Source: Ruminococcus sp. | GTDB taxonomy: Bacteria > Bacillota > Clostridia > Oscillospirales > Ruminococcaceae | DNA: 64,000 nt | Direction: 5' to 3' | Assembly (NCBI GenBank): GCA_017471405.1 | Contig: JAFUTK010000056.1 | Coordinates: 34,928 to 98,927 of the forward strand | In this document: positions 17,774-25,298 of the stretch, piece by piece | Layout of the letters: every line of letters starts with the position of its first letter | Position numbering within the stretch: position 1 is the stretch's first letter | The notes under the pieces: generated by a model | What the model saw: the letters and a program-made list of their open reading frames with translations, nothing else | The model's database searches: none | Told to the model about the DNA's origin: nothing | Program-made: the position numbers and the translations under genes

Positions 17774-18220
17774 ATGACATACACCTTTGAAACAAGCTCC
17801 CCCGGCGAGACGATAGTTCTCGGAAGGGAGATAGGCGCACTCCTGCGGGGAGGCGAATGCATCGCCTATCGCGGCGACTTAGGCGCCGGAAAAACGACTA
17901 TGACCCGGGGCATAGCCCTCGGAATAGGGCTTGATGACGACGTCACCTCCCCCACCTTTGCCCTCGTCAACGAATATCGGGGCGGGAGGCTCTCTCTCTG
18001 CCACTTTGATATGTACCGAATAACCTCTTCGGCAGATTTGGAGACCACAGGCTTCTTTGACTATATGGACGACGACACTGTGCTGGCGGTGGAGTGGAGC
18101 GAGAACATTGAGGACGCCCTGCCACCCGGTACTATTATCATCACACTTGAACGCACTGGTGACGACACCAGAAAAATAACGATAGACGGAGATGAACGCT
18201 TTGCTCTGCTTAGGCATTGA
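17774..18220 (+). CDS. tsaE: tRNA threonylcarbamoyladenosine biosynthesis ATPase TsaE
   Basis: The 148-residue protein is the normal TsaE length. Walker A is GDLGAGKTT, and SPTFALVNEY and HFDMYR are hallmark TsaE motifs, with VEWSEN near the C-terminus. It works with TsaB and TsaD to make the universal t6A37 modification of ANN-decoding tRNAs. Its 3' end overlaps tsaB by 29 bases, the usual coupling; tsaD is not in the window. Confidence 0.95.
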   Translation: MTYTFETSSPGETIVLGREIGALLRGGECIAYRGDLGAGKTTMTRGIALGIGLDDDVTSPTFALVNEYRGGRLSLCHFDMYRITSSADLETTGFFDYMDDDTVLAVEWSENIEDALPPGTIIITLERTGDDTRKITIDGDERFALLRH

Positions 18221-18890
18221 CACCTCCGGCAAGGTGGCCTCCTGCGCCCTTATGAGCGAGGACAAGCTGCTTGCCGAGAAAATACTTTTTACCAAGCTCA
18301 CCCATTCGCAGATAATACTTCCCATGGTCACTGAGCTTATGGACGGCTGCGGGCTCACCTTTGAGGACATCGACGCAGTGGTCTGTGCCGCAGGCCCCGG
18401 CAGCTACACTGGTCTTAGAATAGGCATTGCAGCCGTCAAGGGGATAGTTATGGGGGCGCCCTTGCTGAAATGCGCGGCGGTATCCACGCTTGAGGCGCTG
18501 TGCTATAATGTTGCTGCCTATCAGGGAAAGATTGTCCCGGTGATGTATGCTCGTCCGGGGGTTGTTTACGCCGGGGAATATATGAGCCGGGGAGGGGTCA
18601 TCACTCTCCTTTCTGAGGACAGAGTAACAGGCGAGGAGGAGTTCTTCCGCTCACTTGATATAACAGGCGGGATAATGCTGACTGGAGACCGCTGCACAGA
18701 AATCAAGCAGCTTTACTTTTCAGACAGAGAGGACGTACTCTGTGCGCCGGCAGCGGACAGGCTGCAGCGAGCCTCCTCGCTGTGTGCGGCATATCTTACA
18801 AACCCTGAAAGAGCTGTCTCTCCGCAGGAGCTTTCGGCAAGCTATTTGCAGGCGACGAAGGCAGAAAAGAGCAAGGGCGTTTCGCAATGA
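18192..18890 (+). CDS. tsaB: tRNA threonylcarbamoyladenosine biosynthesis protein TsaB
   Basis: The 232-residue protein shows the TsaB/YeaZ N-terminus (CLGIDTSGKVASCAL) and the AGPGSYTGLRIGIAA loop of the ASKHA fold. TsaB is the non-catalytic scaffold that dimerises with TsaD for t6A formation. It starts inside tsaE and is the last gene of the operon, ending in a hairpin terminator that overlaps its stop codon. Confidence 0.95.
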   Translation: MNALLCLGIDTSGKVASCALMSEDKLLAEKILFTKLTHSQIILPMVTELMDGCGLTFEDIDAVVCAAGPGSYTGLRIGIAAVKGIVMGAPLLKCAAVSTLEALCYNVAAYQGKIVPVMYARPGVVYAGEYMSRGGVITLLSEDRVTGEEEFFRSLDITGGIMLTGDRCTEIKQLYFSDREDVLCAPAADRLQRASSLCAAYLTNPERAVSPQELSASYLQATKAEKSKGVSQ

Positions 18891-18907
18891 AACGCCCTTG
18901 CTCTTTT
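18865..18907 (+). terminator. intrinsic terminator at the end of tsaB
   Basis: A perfect 18-bp stem (AAAAGAGCAAGGGCGTTT and its complement) with a CGCAATG-type loop, ending CTCTTTT. It includes the last tsaB codons. Confidence 0.85.
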
Positions 18908-18929
18908 GCGGGGAGAATTAGATAAATCA

Positions 18930-19237
18930 GAATTTGCGGGGCAACGAACGCGGAGCGCGTTAAAAGTTTCGGTCGGCTCAAGGAACTTGAGCCTGCCTTT
19001 CTTCAAAGGCTTGCGGGTCAAGGGCAGAGCCCTTGCGGAGCTCGAGGCAGAGCCTCGTTTGCGGCGCCAGCCGCAACTCGGCGCTGCGCAAAGCACCAAA
19101 AAGGCACAACACTTTCCAATCACACCAAGCTTTGGGGAACAAACCAATTTCGCAGCGCCGAAAAGCTGGCGTCCTGCACTCGCAGGAAACAGTGAGCGTC
19201 AGCGAACGTTTTTCCGTCCCCAGACGCACAAAGTGAG
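18930..19237 (+). repeat. ~300 bp palindrome-rich interspersed element, copy 1
   Basis: Non-coding block built of short dyads: AACGCGGAGCGCGTT, CAAGGGCAGAGCCCTTG, CTCGAGGCAGAGCCTCG and GCGGCGCCAGCCGC, then a conserved TTTCGCAGCGCCGAAAAG segment and GTGAGCGTCAGCGAACG. Copies 2 and 3 keep the same order. It fills most of the 486-base gap after tsaB. Open frames across it are GC-driven and not conserved. Confidence 0.8.
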
Positions 19238-19248
19238 GGCGCCCGGCT

Positions 19249-19327
19249 CCTCGCCGCTGACGCGGCTCAGAGACAGTCCGGAAAAGGATATTACCTCCGC
19301 CGAAGGCGGAGGAATACCCTTTTCCGG
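19249..19327. repeat. double-hairpin interspersed repeat, copy 3 (B then A)
   Basis: Module B reads CCTCGCCGC-TGAC-GCGGCTCAG. Module A has arms CCGGAAAAGGATATT and AATACCCTTTTCCGG around a CCTCCGCC/GGCGGAGG core. It directly adjoins the long repeat, so the two repeat types are nested here. Confidence 0.85.
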
Positions 19328-19344
19328 CAAGAACCTATCAAAAC

Positions 19345-19375
19345 AAAAAGCTCCCCTTATAGGGGAGCTTTTATT
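19345..19375. terminator. bidirectional intrinsic terminator
   Basis: AAAAAGCTCCCC-TTAT-AGGGGAGCTTTTA hairpin with A and T runs on both sides, two bases beyond the deacetylase stop codon. Confidence 0.85.
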
Positions 19376-19376
19376 T

Positions 19377-20036
19377 TCACCAATTAGTTGTCTGCAAGCA
19401 GTTGGAGTAAATGAACCTATCCTTGCCGGTACGGGGGGTAATGCCCTTGGCATAGAACAGCTCGGAAACAGTCACGAATTCATACCCCCGGGAAAGCAGC
19501 TCCGGGATTATCGTTTCCAGCGCCTCAACTGTCTTGAAGTTGAATTTCTGGTCGTGCATAAGGATTATCACGCCGTCCTCTACCTGCGAAAGCACCCTGT
19601 CGATTCGCTCCTGCGCGGAGACGCTCTCCTCCCAGTCCTCGCAGCCCTTGCCGCTGATAAAGGGCAGGTCAACGCTGTCAAACAGTGTGTCGCTGACAGC
19701 TATAAAGGGCGGACGGAAAAACCTCGGCGGCTCGCCTACCGTCTGCTCTATGAGCTTGGAGGTGTACTCCACCTCCGCCTTTATCTGACGGGTGGTGAAG
19801 CTGTCCATCGGCTGATGTGAGCGGGAGTGGTTGTTTATCTCGCAGCCCATGGCATAGGCGCGTTTTACCACCTCTGCGCTCTGCTCGTCGATGTTGTCGC
19901 CTATCAGGAAGAATGACGCCCTGATGCCGTACTTCTCCAGCAAGTCCAGCACCTTTGGGGTGCAGGTCACATTGGGGCCGTCATCAAAGGTGAGGGCGAT
20001 GACCTTGCCATATTCCTTCGGATCCTTGAAGGCCAT
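19377..20036 (-). CDS. polysaccharide deacetylase (NodB domain)
   Basis: The 219-residue protein is almost only a NodB homology domain. Motif 1 is TFDDGP, motif 2 NHSRSHQ (zinc-binding HxxxH), motif 3 RPPF and the late motif LMHD. Such enzymes remove N- or O-acetyl groups from peptidoglycan or other glycans. It has no signal peptide or membrane anchor, which is unusual for an envelope enzyme. The start is the ATG one base after the yebC stop. A longer frame reading into yebC has no support. Confidence 0.88.
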   Translation of the reverse strand: MAFKDPKEYGKVIALTFDDGPNVTCTPKVLDLLEKYGIRASFFLIGDNIDEQSAEVVKRAYAMGCEINNHSRSHQPMDSFTTRQIKAEVEYTSKLIEQTVGEPPRFFRPPFIAVSDTLFDSVDLPFISGKGCEDWEESVSAQERIDRVLSQVEDGVIILMHDQKFNFKTVEALETIIPELLSRGYEFVTVSELFYAKGITPRTGKDRFIYSNCLQTTNW

Positions 20037-20037
20037 A

Positions 20038-20784
20038 TCAGTCCTCTTCCTCGTCCTCGGGCATATTGCCCCAGTTGTGGAACACATTCTGCACGTCGTC
20101 GTTGTCCTCCAGATGCTCAAGGAGCAGTCCCATCTTTCTGATGGCTTCCTCGTCATCGAGATTGGTGTAGGTGGAGGGCACCTTTTCAGCCTCGGCTGAA
20201 AGCACGTTGTAGCCCAGCCCCTCCAGCGCCTCTCTTACAGCGCCTACGGAGTTGGGGTCGCAGCTGACCTCGATAACATCGTCCTCGACGCTGAAATCGT
20301 CGGCTCCTGCCTCCATGCAGTCCTCCATCACCTTGTCCTCATCGGCACCGGTGTTTTCCAGAATGACGGTGCCCTTATCGCTGAACATAAAGGACACGCA
20401 GCCGCTGGTGCCGAGGTTGCCGCCGAACTTGTCGAAGTAGTGGCGGATATCTCCGGCGGTGCGGTTCTTGTTATCGGTAAGGCACTCTACGATAACGGCA
20501 ACTCCGCTGGGGCCGTAGCCCTCGTATACCATATCCTCGTAGTTGTTCTTTTCGCCGTCACCGGCTGCCTTCTTGATTATACGGTCGATATTATCGTTGG
20601 GAACGTTGTTTGCCTTTGCCTTTGCGATGAGGTCGCGCAGCTTGGCGTTATTGGCAGGGTCGGGACCGCCCTCCTTGACAACGACTGCCATTTCTCTGCC
20701 TATCTTGGTGAATATCTTCGCCTTGGCGGAGTCGGTAGCCTCCTTCTTACGCTTGATGTTAGCCCATTTTGAATGTCCTGACAT
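20038..20784 (-). CDS. yebC: YebC/TACO1-family protein
   Basis: The 248-residue protein begins with the diagnostic MSGHSKWANIKRKK and contains DPANNAKL and YEGYGP(S)GVAV family motifs. Members were long annotated as transcription regulators. More recent work on the TACO1/YebC group points to a role at the ribosome during difficult translation. The start is the ATG after AAGGAG; upstream in-frame codons include the promoter and are not coding. The deacetylase gene follows after one base. Confidence 0.93.
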   Translation of the reverse strand: MSGHSKWANIKRKKEATDSAKAKIFTKIGREMAVVVKEGGPDPANNAKLRDLIAKAKANNVPNDNIDRIIKKAAGDGEKNNYEDMVYEGYGPSGVAVIVECLTDNKNRTAGDIRHYFDKFGGNLGTSGCVSFMFSDKGTVILENTGADEDKVMEDCMEAGADDFSVEDDVIEVSCDPNSVGAVREALEGLGYNVLSAEAEKVPSTYTNLDDEEAIRKMGLLLEHLEDNDDVQNVFHNWGNMPEDEEED

Positions 20785-20824
20785 ATTATCTCGCTCCTTG
20801 CATTGATTTTGACTTAACTGTTTT

Positions 20825-20853
20825 ATTATACTACATATTGGATAATTAGTCAA
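20825..20853 (-). promoter_or_regulatory. sigma-A promoter of yebC
   Basis: Minus strand TTGACT, 17 bases, TATAAT, 40 bases before the yebC start codon. Confidence 0.75.
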
Positions 20854-20885
20854 GTTTTTTCTTTGCCCGGCACATAAATGAATGG

Positions 20886-20940
20886 ATACGTAAAAAGGTG
20901 TTCTCCCCGCCTGCGGCGAGGAAACACCATTTTTCCGACG
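20886..20940. repeat. double-hairpin interspersed repeat, copy 4 (module A only)
   Basis: GTAAAAAGGTGTT and AACACCATTTTTCCG arms around a CCCCGCC/GGCGAGG core. Module B is missing. It lies between the yebC promoter and the end of the nucleoside kinase gene, where it may also terminate transcription. Confidence 0.75.
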
Positions 20941-20973
20941 TGAATATAAAACCGTTCTCCGTATCCGGCAGCC

Positions 20974-21912
20974 TTAATAAACAAGCTCGCTGCCGCCGAT
21001 GAATTCTCTGATAAGAGAGGTGCCGGGGACAAGGTCCTCTGGGACGCGCTCAAGATATTCAAGGATATCTATCATCAGGTCTAAGCTCGGGAACTCAAAG
21101 CCGCTGTCCCGCGCGCCACGCAGGTCGTCCAGCAGCCAGTCCTTGTAGACCGAAGGCTCGTAGGGCATAAAGGTGTTGATGGAGTACTGTGAAAAGCGCT
21201 TGTAGGGCATTATGTACTTGTCCTCACCGCGCTCTACGGAGGGGAACATCTTCATAGTGGCGATGCAATCCCGCCCGCGGAACAGCTTGTCGCGGATTAT
21301 CCGGCGCATCAGGCGCAGATGTGAGGGGTGCAGCAGCTCACCGCTCTTGCTTTCAAGCCTCGTTCTCACGCTGACGTAAACGCCGTTGGCAATATCGGCG
21401 TGAGCGCCCATAACTGCGGGGTTCAGGGCGTGGATGCCCTCAAAGATTATCATTTCCCCTTCGTCGATGTGCAGCCTTCTGACCTCCTCGCCCCGGGTCT
21501 GATGAGTGAAATCAAAGGTGGGTATCTCTATCTCCTCGCCCCGGGAGAGCATCTCCATATGCTTGCCCAGCAGCTCGATATCCAGCCGGGAGGGGGATTC
21601 AAAATCTATCCTGCCCTCCTCGTCGCGCTCGGCGGTGGCCTCGTCCAGCGGGAGGAAATAGTTGTCCATTGAAATGGTGTGGGTCTCCATTCCCGCCTTG
21701 TCAAGGTACTCCTCCAAGCGCAGGGCGGAGGTAGTCTTGCCGGAGCCGGAGGGCCCCGCCAGCAGGATTATGGGCTTTGAGCCGCGGCTCTCAGCGATGG
21801 AGTCCGCCACCGTCTCTATCTGCAAACGGTAGTCCTCCTCGCACCTGCGGACAAAGCTGGTCACCTTTTTGTGTATCTTCTGATTTATGGTAAGACAGGC
21901 TATTCGTTTCAT
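20974..21912 (-). CDS. uridine/nucleoside kinase-like P-loop protein
   Basis: The 312-residue protein has Walker A GPSGSGKTT at about residue 53. MDNYFLP, DFESPSRLD and IIFEGIHALNP are typical of the uridine kinase/phosphoribulokinase family, and an arginine-rich lid region follows (RLMRRIIRDKLFRGRD). An N-terminal ~45-residue extension precedes the kinase. In Clostridia such proteins are usually called nucleoside kinases and are often linked to a ThrRS-like TGS region, which is absent here. The substrate is probably uridine or cytidine, but this is unproven. AAGGAG precedes the ATG. Confidence 0.82.
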   Translation of the reverse strand: MKRIACLTINQKIHKKVTSFVRRCEEDYRLQIETVADSIAESRGSKPIILLAGPSGSGKTTSALRLEEYLDKAGMETHTISMDNYFLPLDEATAERDEEGRIDFESPSRLDIELLGKHMEMLSRGEEIEIPTFDFTHQTRGEEVRRLHIDEGEMIIFEGIHALNPAVMGAHADIANGVYVSVRTRLESKSGELLHPSHLRLMRRIIRDKLFRGRDCIATMKMFPSVERGEDKYIMPYKRFSQYSINTFMPYEPSVYKDWLLDDLRGARDSGFEFPSLDLMIDILEYLERVPEDLVPGTSLIREFIGGSELVY

Positions 21913-22099
21913 TGTTATTTCTCCTTGTTACAGTTTATCATATGTTACAGAACATATTCCCTATCGTGCAGCATCAACACGCCTCACCTTGTGGAATGCG
22001 AGTACCAAAGGTCAAAGCGCGAACAAGCCCCGGTTGCGGAACAAAGACTGCCTGCCCGCAGGCACCCAAGCGACCAACGGGAGCGCAGCGCGACGTAAA

Positions 22100-23683
22100 T
22101 TAATCTTGCCACTTCTGGCAGAGGTTGGCTATGGTGTCGGCCATCTTGCCCAGTTCCTTGTTGGTGAGCCCCTTGCTGGACTGGACTATGGCGGTCAGGC
22201 GGTCAAGCGACGCCACCAGCCGCTGATATGCGGTGGAGGGCTTGGCTGTCCTTGTGACGTAAACAGGCTCGGTATTGTTAAATTCACCGGTCAGCAGGTC
22301 AAGCTCCGCACCGCTGTAGGGGGCATAGGCGTCAAGCCCCATATCCTCCCTAAGGTGCAGGGTGTACTGGTCGGCAACGGCGCTCTCACCGTGGTTGACG
22401 AATACCTTTTTCAGCCCTGAGATGTGCCCTATCCACTCGTCCAGACCCGCCTTGTCGGCGTGTCCGCTGACACCGGGGAGGATAGTCACCTCAGCGCGGA
22501 CACTTATCTCCTCACCGAAGAGCTTCACCTTTTTAACTCCCTCACAGAGGCTTCTTCCCAGCGTGTTGGCTGCCTGATATCCCACGAATACCACAGTGCA
22601 TTCCGGGCGCCAGAGGTTGTGCTTTAGGTGATGCTTTATCCTGCCCGCCTCGCACATTCCGCTGGCGGAGATTATGACCTTGGGTATCCGGTCAAAGTTG
22701 ATAGCTCTGGACTCGTCACTGGTGACCGCAAGGCGCAGGCCGTCGAACTTCACCGGGTTTATCCCCTTGGAAACGTATTCCAGTGCCTCCTTGTCATAGC
22801 AGGAGTGCTTGTTGCGCATAAAGATGTTGGTGGCCTCTATCGCTAAAGGAGAGTCCACATAAACCGGGAAATCCTCGTGGCCCTCCACTAAATTCTGTTC
22901 CTTTATCTGCCTGAGGAAATAAAGCATCTCCTGCGTCCTGCCTACCGCAAATGAGGGAATGACCACATTGCCGCCCCGGTCAAAGGTGCGCTTTAACACC
23001 TCCGCCAGAGCCTTGGCATAATCGGCGGGGCGCTCGTGGAGGCGGGTGCCGTAGGTGGACTCCATAACGGCGTAGTCGGCGTCATCAATATACTGCGGGT
23101 CGCGGATAAGGGGCTGGCGCTTGTTGCCGATATCGCCGGAGAAAACTATCTTGCGGGTCTGCCCCTCCTCGGTGAGCCAGAGCTCTATGCTGGAGGAGCC
23201 CAGCAGGTGCCCTGCATCGGTGAAGCGCACCTTTATCCCCTCGCTGATGTCGATTATCTCATCGTATTCGTGAGGGACAAGGCATTTGATAGCTCCCTCA
23301 GCATCGTTGATATCGTAGAGGGGCTCCACGTTGTCCTGACCCTTGCGCTTTGCCTTGCGGGAGCGCCACTCCGACTCAAACTCCTGAATGTGGGCGGAGT
23401 CTCTTAGCATAATGGCGCAGAGGTCGGCTGTCGCCTCGGTGCAGTGTATCTCGCCGTGGAAGCCGCCGGCATAGAGCAGCGGCAGCAGGCCGGAGTGGTC
23501 GATATGTGCGTGGGTGAGTAGCACAAAATCTATATTTGAAGGAGCGGTAGGCACCTGAGCGTTCTCGAAAACATCTGTGCCCTGCTCCATGCCGAAGTCA
23601 ACGAGGAAGTGCATACCGCAGGCATTGAGGTAGGTACAGCTGCCTGTAACCTCGTGATCGGCTCCGATAAAGTTAAGCTTCAT
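22100..23683 (-). CDS. metallo-beta-lactamase/beta-CASP ribonuclease
   Basis: The 528-residue protein has the MBL zinc motif THAHIDHSG at about residue 56, a later Asp/His ligand set (FTDAGHLLGS, FSGDIG) and the beta-CASP domain with ASGMCEAGRIKHH and PGVSGHADK. It resembles CPSF73/Ysh1-type RNA-processing nucleases, which cleave and trim RNA. A ~60-residue helical C-terminal tail follows. The start is the ATG seven bases after GGAGGAG. The open frame continues another 96 codons upstream, but only through repeat DNA at 23.7-24.0 kb, so I do not count it. Confidence 0.9.
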   Translation of the reverse strand: MKLNFIGADHEVTGSCTYLNACGMHFLVDFGMEQGTDVFENAQVPTAPSNIDFVLLTHAHIDHSGLLPLLYAGGFHGEIHCTEATADLCAIMLRDSAHIQEFESEWRSRKAKRKGQDNVEPLYDINDAEGAIKCLVPHEYDEIIDISEGIKVRFTDAGHLLGSSSIELWLTEEGQTRKIVFSGDIGNKRQPLIRDPQYIDDADYAVMESTYGTRLHERPADYAKALAEVLKRTFDRGGNVVIPSFAVGRTQEMLYFLRQIKEQNLVEGHEDFPVYVDSPLAIEATNIFMRNKHSCYDKEALEYVSKGINPVKFDGLRLAVTSDESRAINFDRIPKVIISASGMCEAGRIKHHLKHNLWRPECTVVFVGYQAANTLGRSLCEGVKKVKLFGEEISVRAEVTILPGVSGHADKAGLDEWIGHISGLKKVFVNHGESAVADQYTLHLREDMGLDAYAPYSGAELDLLTGEFNNTEPVYVTRTAKPSTAYQRLVASLDRLTAIVQSSKGLTNKELGKMADTIANLCQKWQD

Positions 23684-23729
23684 AATATCTCCTCCGTGAG
23701 AAAAAATAGGGATTGCAAGGTAGGGATAG

Positions 23730-24000
23730 CAAAACGCGAAGCGCATTAAAAAGCGCGCGATCAAGCCTCGCGCCAGAGGCTTGCGGGGTGTCGAGGCAGC
23801 GCCCTGACCGGAGCTCGAGGCAGAGCCTCGTTCGCGGCGCCAGCCGCGCCCCGGCGCTGCAAAGGCTCCGCCTTTTCCTGCCATATCACAGAAGCAAGAA
23901 CAAACAAATTTCGCAGCGCCGAAAAGTAATAGCTCTGATAACACAGGAAAAGAGGGAGCGTCAGCGACCAATTTTTCCGTTCCTAGGACACGCCTGGAGC
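23730..24000 (+). repeat. ~300 bp palindrome-rich interspersed element, copy 2
   Basis: Same order of dyads as copy 1: AACGCGAAGCGC, AAGCCTCGCGCCAGAGGCTT, CTCGAGGCAGAGCCTCG, GCGGCGCCAGCCGC, then TTTCGCAGCGCCGAAAAG and GGGAGCGTCAGCGACC. It occupies the first half of the 600-base gap between the beta-CASP gene and the DUF2325 gene. The second half holds the promoter and operators listed separately. Confidence 0.8.
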
Positions 24001-24134
24001 CCCTCCGGCGCTTATCAGCGCCCTCCCTACTACTATATTATATCATATCGTCTATATTTTTGCAATATATTTTGATAAGAATTGTGTACTTTTCATATGC
24101 TTTCCGAGGGTGCCAAAATTTTTAGCAAAATCTC

Positions 24135-24163
24135 TTGACAAAATCGCCGCCATCTGTTATAAT
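24135..24163 (+). promoter_or_regulatory. sigma-A promoter of the DUF2325-DUF3793 operon
   Basis: Consensus TTGACA, exactly 17 bases, consensus TATAAT. The start codon is 121 bases downstream, leaving a long leader that contains the operators. Confidence 0.85.
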
Positions 24164-24171
24164 CATTGTAG

Positions 24172-24243
24172 GTTAGCAAAAGCTAACTATATTTTCAGAC
24201 GTTTAGTTAGCGTATGCTAACGAATAAGTCAGCATTAGCTGCA
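24172..24243 (+). promoter_or_regulatory. tandem palindromic operators GTTAGC-N4-GCTAAC
   Basis: Two perfect 16-bp palindromes lie at 24172-24187 (spacer AAAA) and 24206-24221 (spacer GTAT). A degenerate third (GTCAGC-ATTA-GCTGCA) is at 24228-24243. The first begins 8 bases after the -10, where a bound repressor would block initiation. The same palindrome recurs at 49301-49316 before the MacB-like ABC genes. The GTTAGC half-site resembles half-sites of DtxR/MntR-class metal regulators. Metal control is inference. Confidence 0.75.
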
Positions 24244-24284
24244 CATAATAATTCCGGCAAGACCGGATAGAACGGAAGGCTTTT

Positions 24285-24569
24285 ATGAGCATTGTTATAG
24301 TCGGCGGTAACGACAGAATGGTCCGCCAGTATAAGGATATCTGCGAGGACAGCGGCTGTACCGCTAAGGTCTTCACACAAATGACAGGGCTTAAGGAGAA
24401 GATCGGGTCCCCCGACCTGCTGGTGCTATTCACCGGCACTACATCCCATAAGATGGTAAAAACAGCCCTGAGCGCTACCTACGGACAAAGCACAACTGTG
24501 GTAAGGTCACATTCCAGCTCCGCATCAGCTTTGAGAAATATCCTGAAAAATCACGCTTTGGAGGCATAA
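24285..24569 (+). CDS. DUF2325 protein
   Basis: The 94-residue protein has the DUF2325 pattern: IVIVGGNDRM at the start, YKDICEDSGCTAKVF, then DLLVLFTGTTSHKMVKTAL and the RSHSSSASAL signature. The fold is Rossmann-like and the function is unknown. In Clostridia, DUF2325 and DUF3793 genes are often found together near ferrous-iron uptake genes. The DUF3793 gene follows after one base, behind the same tandem operators. Confidence 0.85.
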   Translation: MSIVIVGGNDRMVRQYKDICEDSGCTAKVFTQMTGLKEKIGSPDLLVLFTGTTSHKMVKTALSATYGQSTTVVRSHSSSASALRNILKNHALEA

Positions 24570-24570
24570 A

Positions 24571-25125
24571 ATGTCGGACGAGACAATCGTGCGCTACTGC
24601 TCGCCCACACTGGCGGGCATCAAAACAGGCAGCCTCTTCGGCTGCGAGTTCTCCTCCCGTGAGGAGCTTTACTCCGAGATAAGAAGGTTCAATTCCATAC
24701 TCTCCTGCAAGGGACTGCGGGTGCTGCCGTTACAGTTCAAGAACGGCAGAGCTCTAATCTATATCTACCGTCCCTCCCAGCTGGAGTGCGATTTGAACGG
24801 CGAGCTCTCCTGCCGGCTGCTGCGCCGCAACGGCTATACAGGCCATAGCTGCGAACATTGCATCAGAGAGCTTATGGCGCGGCTCTGCTCCTCAAAGGAG
24901 TTTCCCCACGAGATAGGCCTGTTTCTGGGCTACCCGCCCGAGGACGTCGACGGTTTCATTGAGCACGGCGCCAGAGGCTGCAAGTGCGTCGGCACCTGGA
25001 AGGTCTACGGCGACGTGGACAAGGCCCGCCGCACCTTTGCAAGGTACAAGAAATGCACCGAGCTTTATCTCCGCCAGCTGCGCCGCGGCAGCACTCTCGA
25101 TAAGCTGGCAGTAAGAGTTAGCTGA
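24571..25125 (+). CDS. DUF3793 protein
   Basis: The 184-residue protein carries the DUF3793 core FPHEIGLFLGYPPEDV, then CKCVGTWKVYGD and YKKCTELY near the C-terminus. It is cysteine-rich (SCEHC, CKC), which could suit metal binding. Function is unknown; the family co-occurs with iron-uptake and flavodoxin genes in Clostridia. It follows DUF2325 with a single-base gap and ends in a strong terminator. Operators upstream suggest metal repression; this is not proven. Confidence 0.82.
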   Translation: MSDETIVRYCSPTLAGIKTGSLFGCEFSSREELYSEIRRFNSILSCKGLRVLPLQFKNGRALIYIYRPSQLECDLNGELSCRLLRRNGYTGHSCEHCIRELMARLCSSKEFPHEIGLFLGYPPEDVDGFIEHGARGCKCVGTWKVYGDVDKARRTFARYKKCTELYLRQLRRGSTLDKLAVRVS

Positions 25126-25148
25126 CAAGTAAAGTAAATATTTCCCCC

Positions 25149-25187
25149 TCCGGCTGCATATCTTAGGGTATGCAGCCGGGCTTTTAT
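25149..25187 (+). terminator. intrinsic terminator after DUF3793
   Basis: CCGGCTGCATA and TATGCAGCCGGG arms with an 8-base loop, then CTTTTAT. It separates this operon from the birA promoter six bases later. Confidence 0.85.
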
Positions 25188-25192
25188 CTTCG

Positions 25193-25224
25193 TTGTAAAC
25201 CTTTGCAAAATCTATGGTTGACAT
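25193..25224 (+). promoter_or_regulatory. BirA (biotin) operator
   Basis: TTGTAAACC, 14 bases, GGTTGACAT. The known BirA site is TTGTAAACC-N14/15-GGTTTACAA, so the left half is perfect and the right half matches 7 of 9. The right half covers the -35 of the birA-bioY promoter, the position expected for biotin-dependent repression. Confidence 0.8.
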
Positions 25225-25246
25225 TTTTGAAAAGTTGTGATATAAT
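25218..25246 (+). promoter_or_regulatory. sigma-A promoter of birA-bioY
   Basis: TTGACA, 17 bases, TATAAT. The -35 lies inside the BirA operator. Confidence 0.85.
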
Positions 25247-25298
25247 GAGGTCTGTCAGGGCGGTGCAGCCCTATATTCTCAGCAAAGGAGCATACCGT

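Noticed and set aside
18930-19237. CRISPR array or protein-coding island in the palindrome-rich DNA
   Set aside because: Dyads differ from each other and are not evenly spaced with unique spacers. Open frames are not shared between the three copies.
21985-22098. A fourth copy of the ~300 bp element before the beta-CASP gene end
   Set aside because: It has a few similar words (AAGCGCGAAC, GAGCGCAGCGCGAC) and a CTGCCTGCCCGCAGGCA dyad, but not the ordered dyads or the core block, so I cannot call it a copy.
23684-23971. N-terminal extension of the beta-CASP nuclease
   Set aside because: The frame is open, but it runs through interspersed repeat DNA, and the ATG at 23683 has an excellent ribosome site and begins with the conserved MBL strand.
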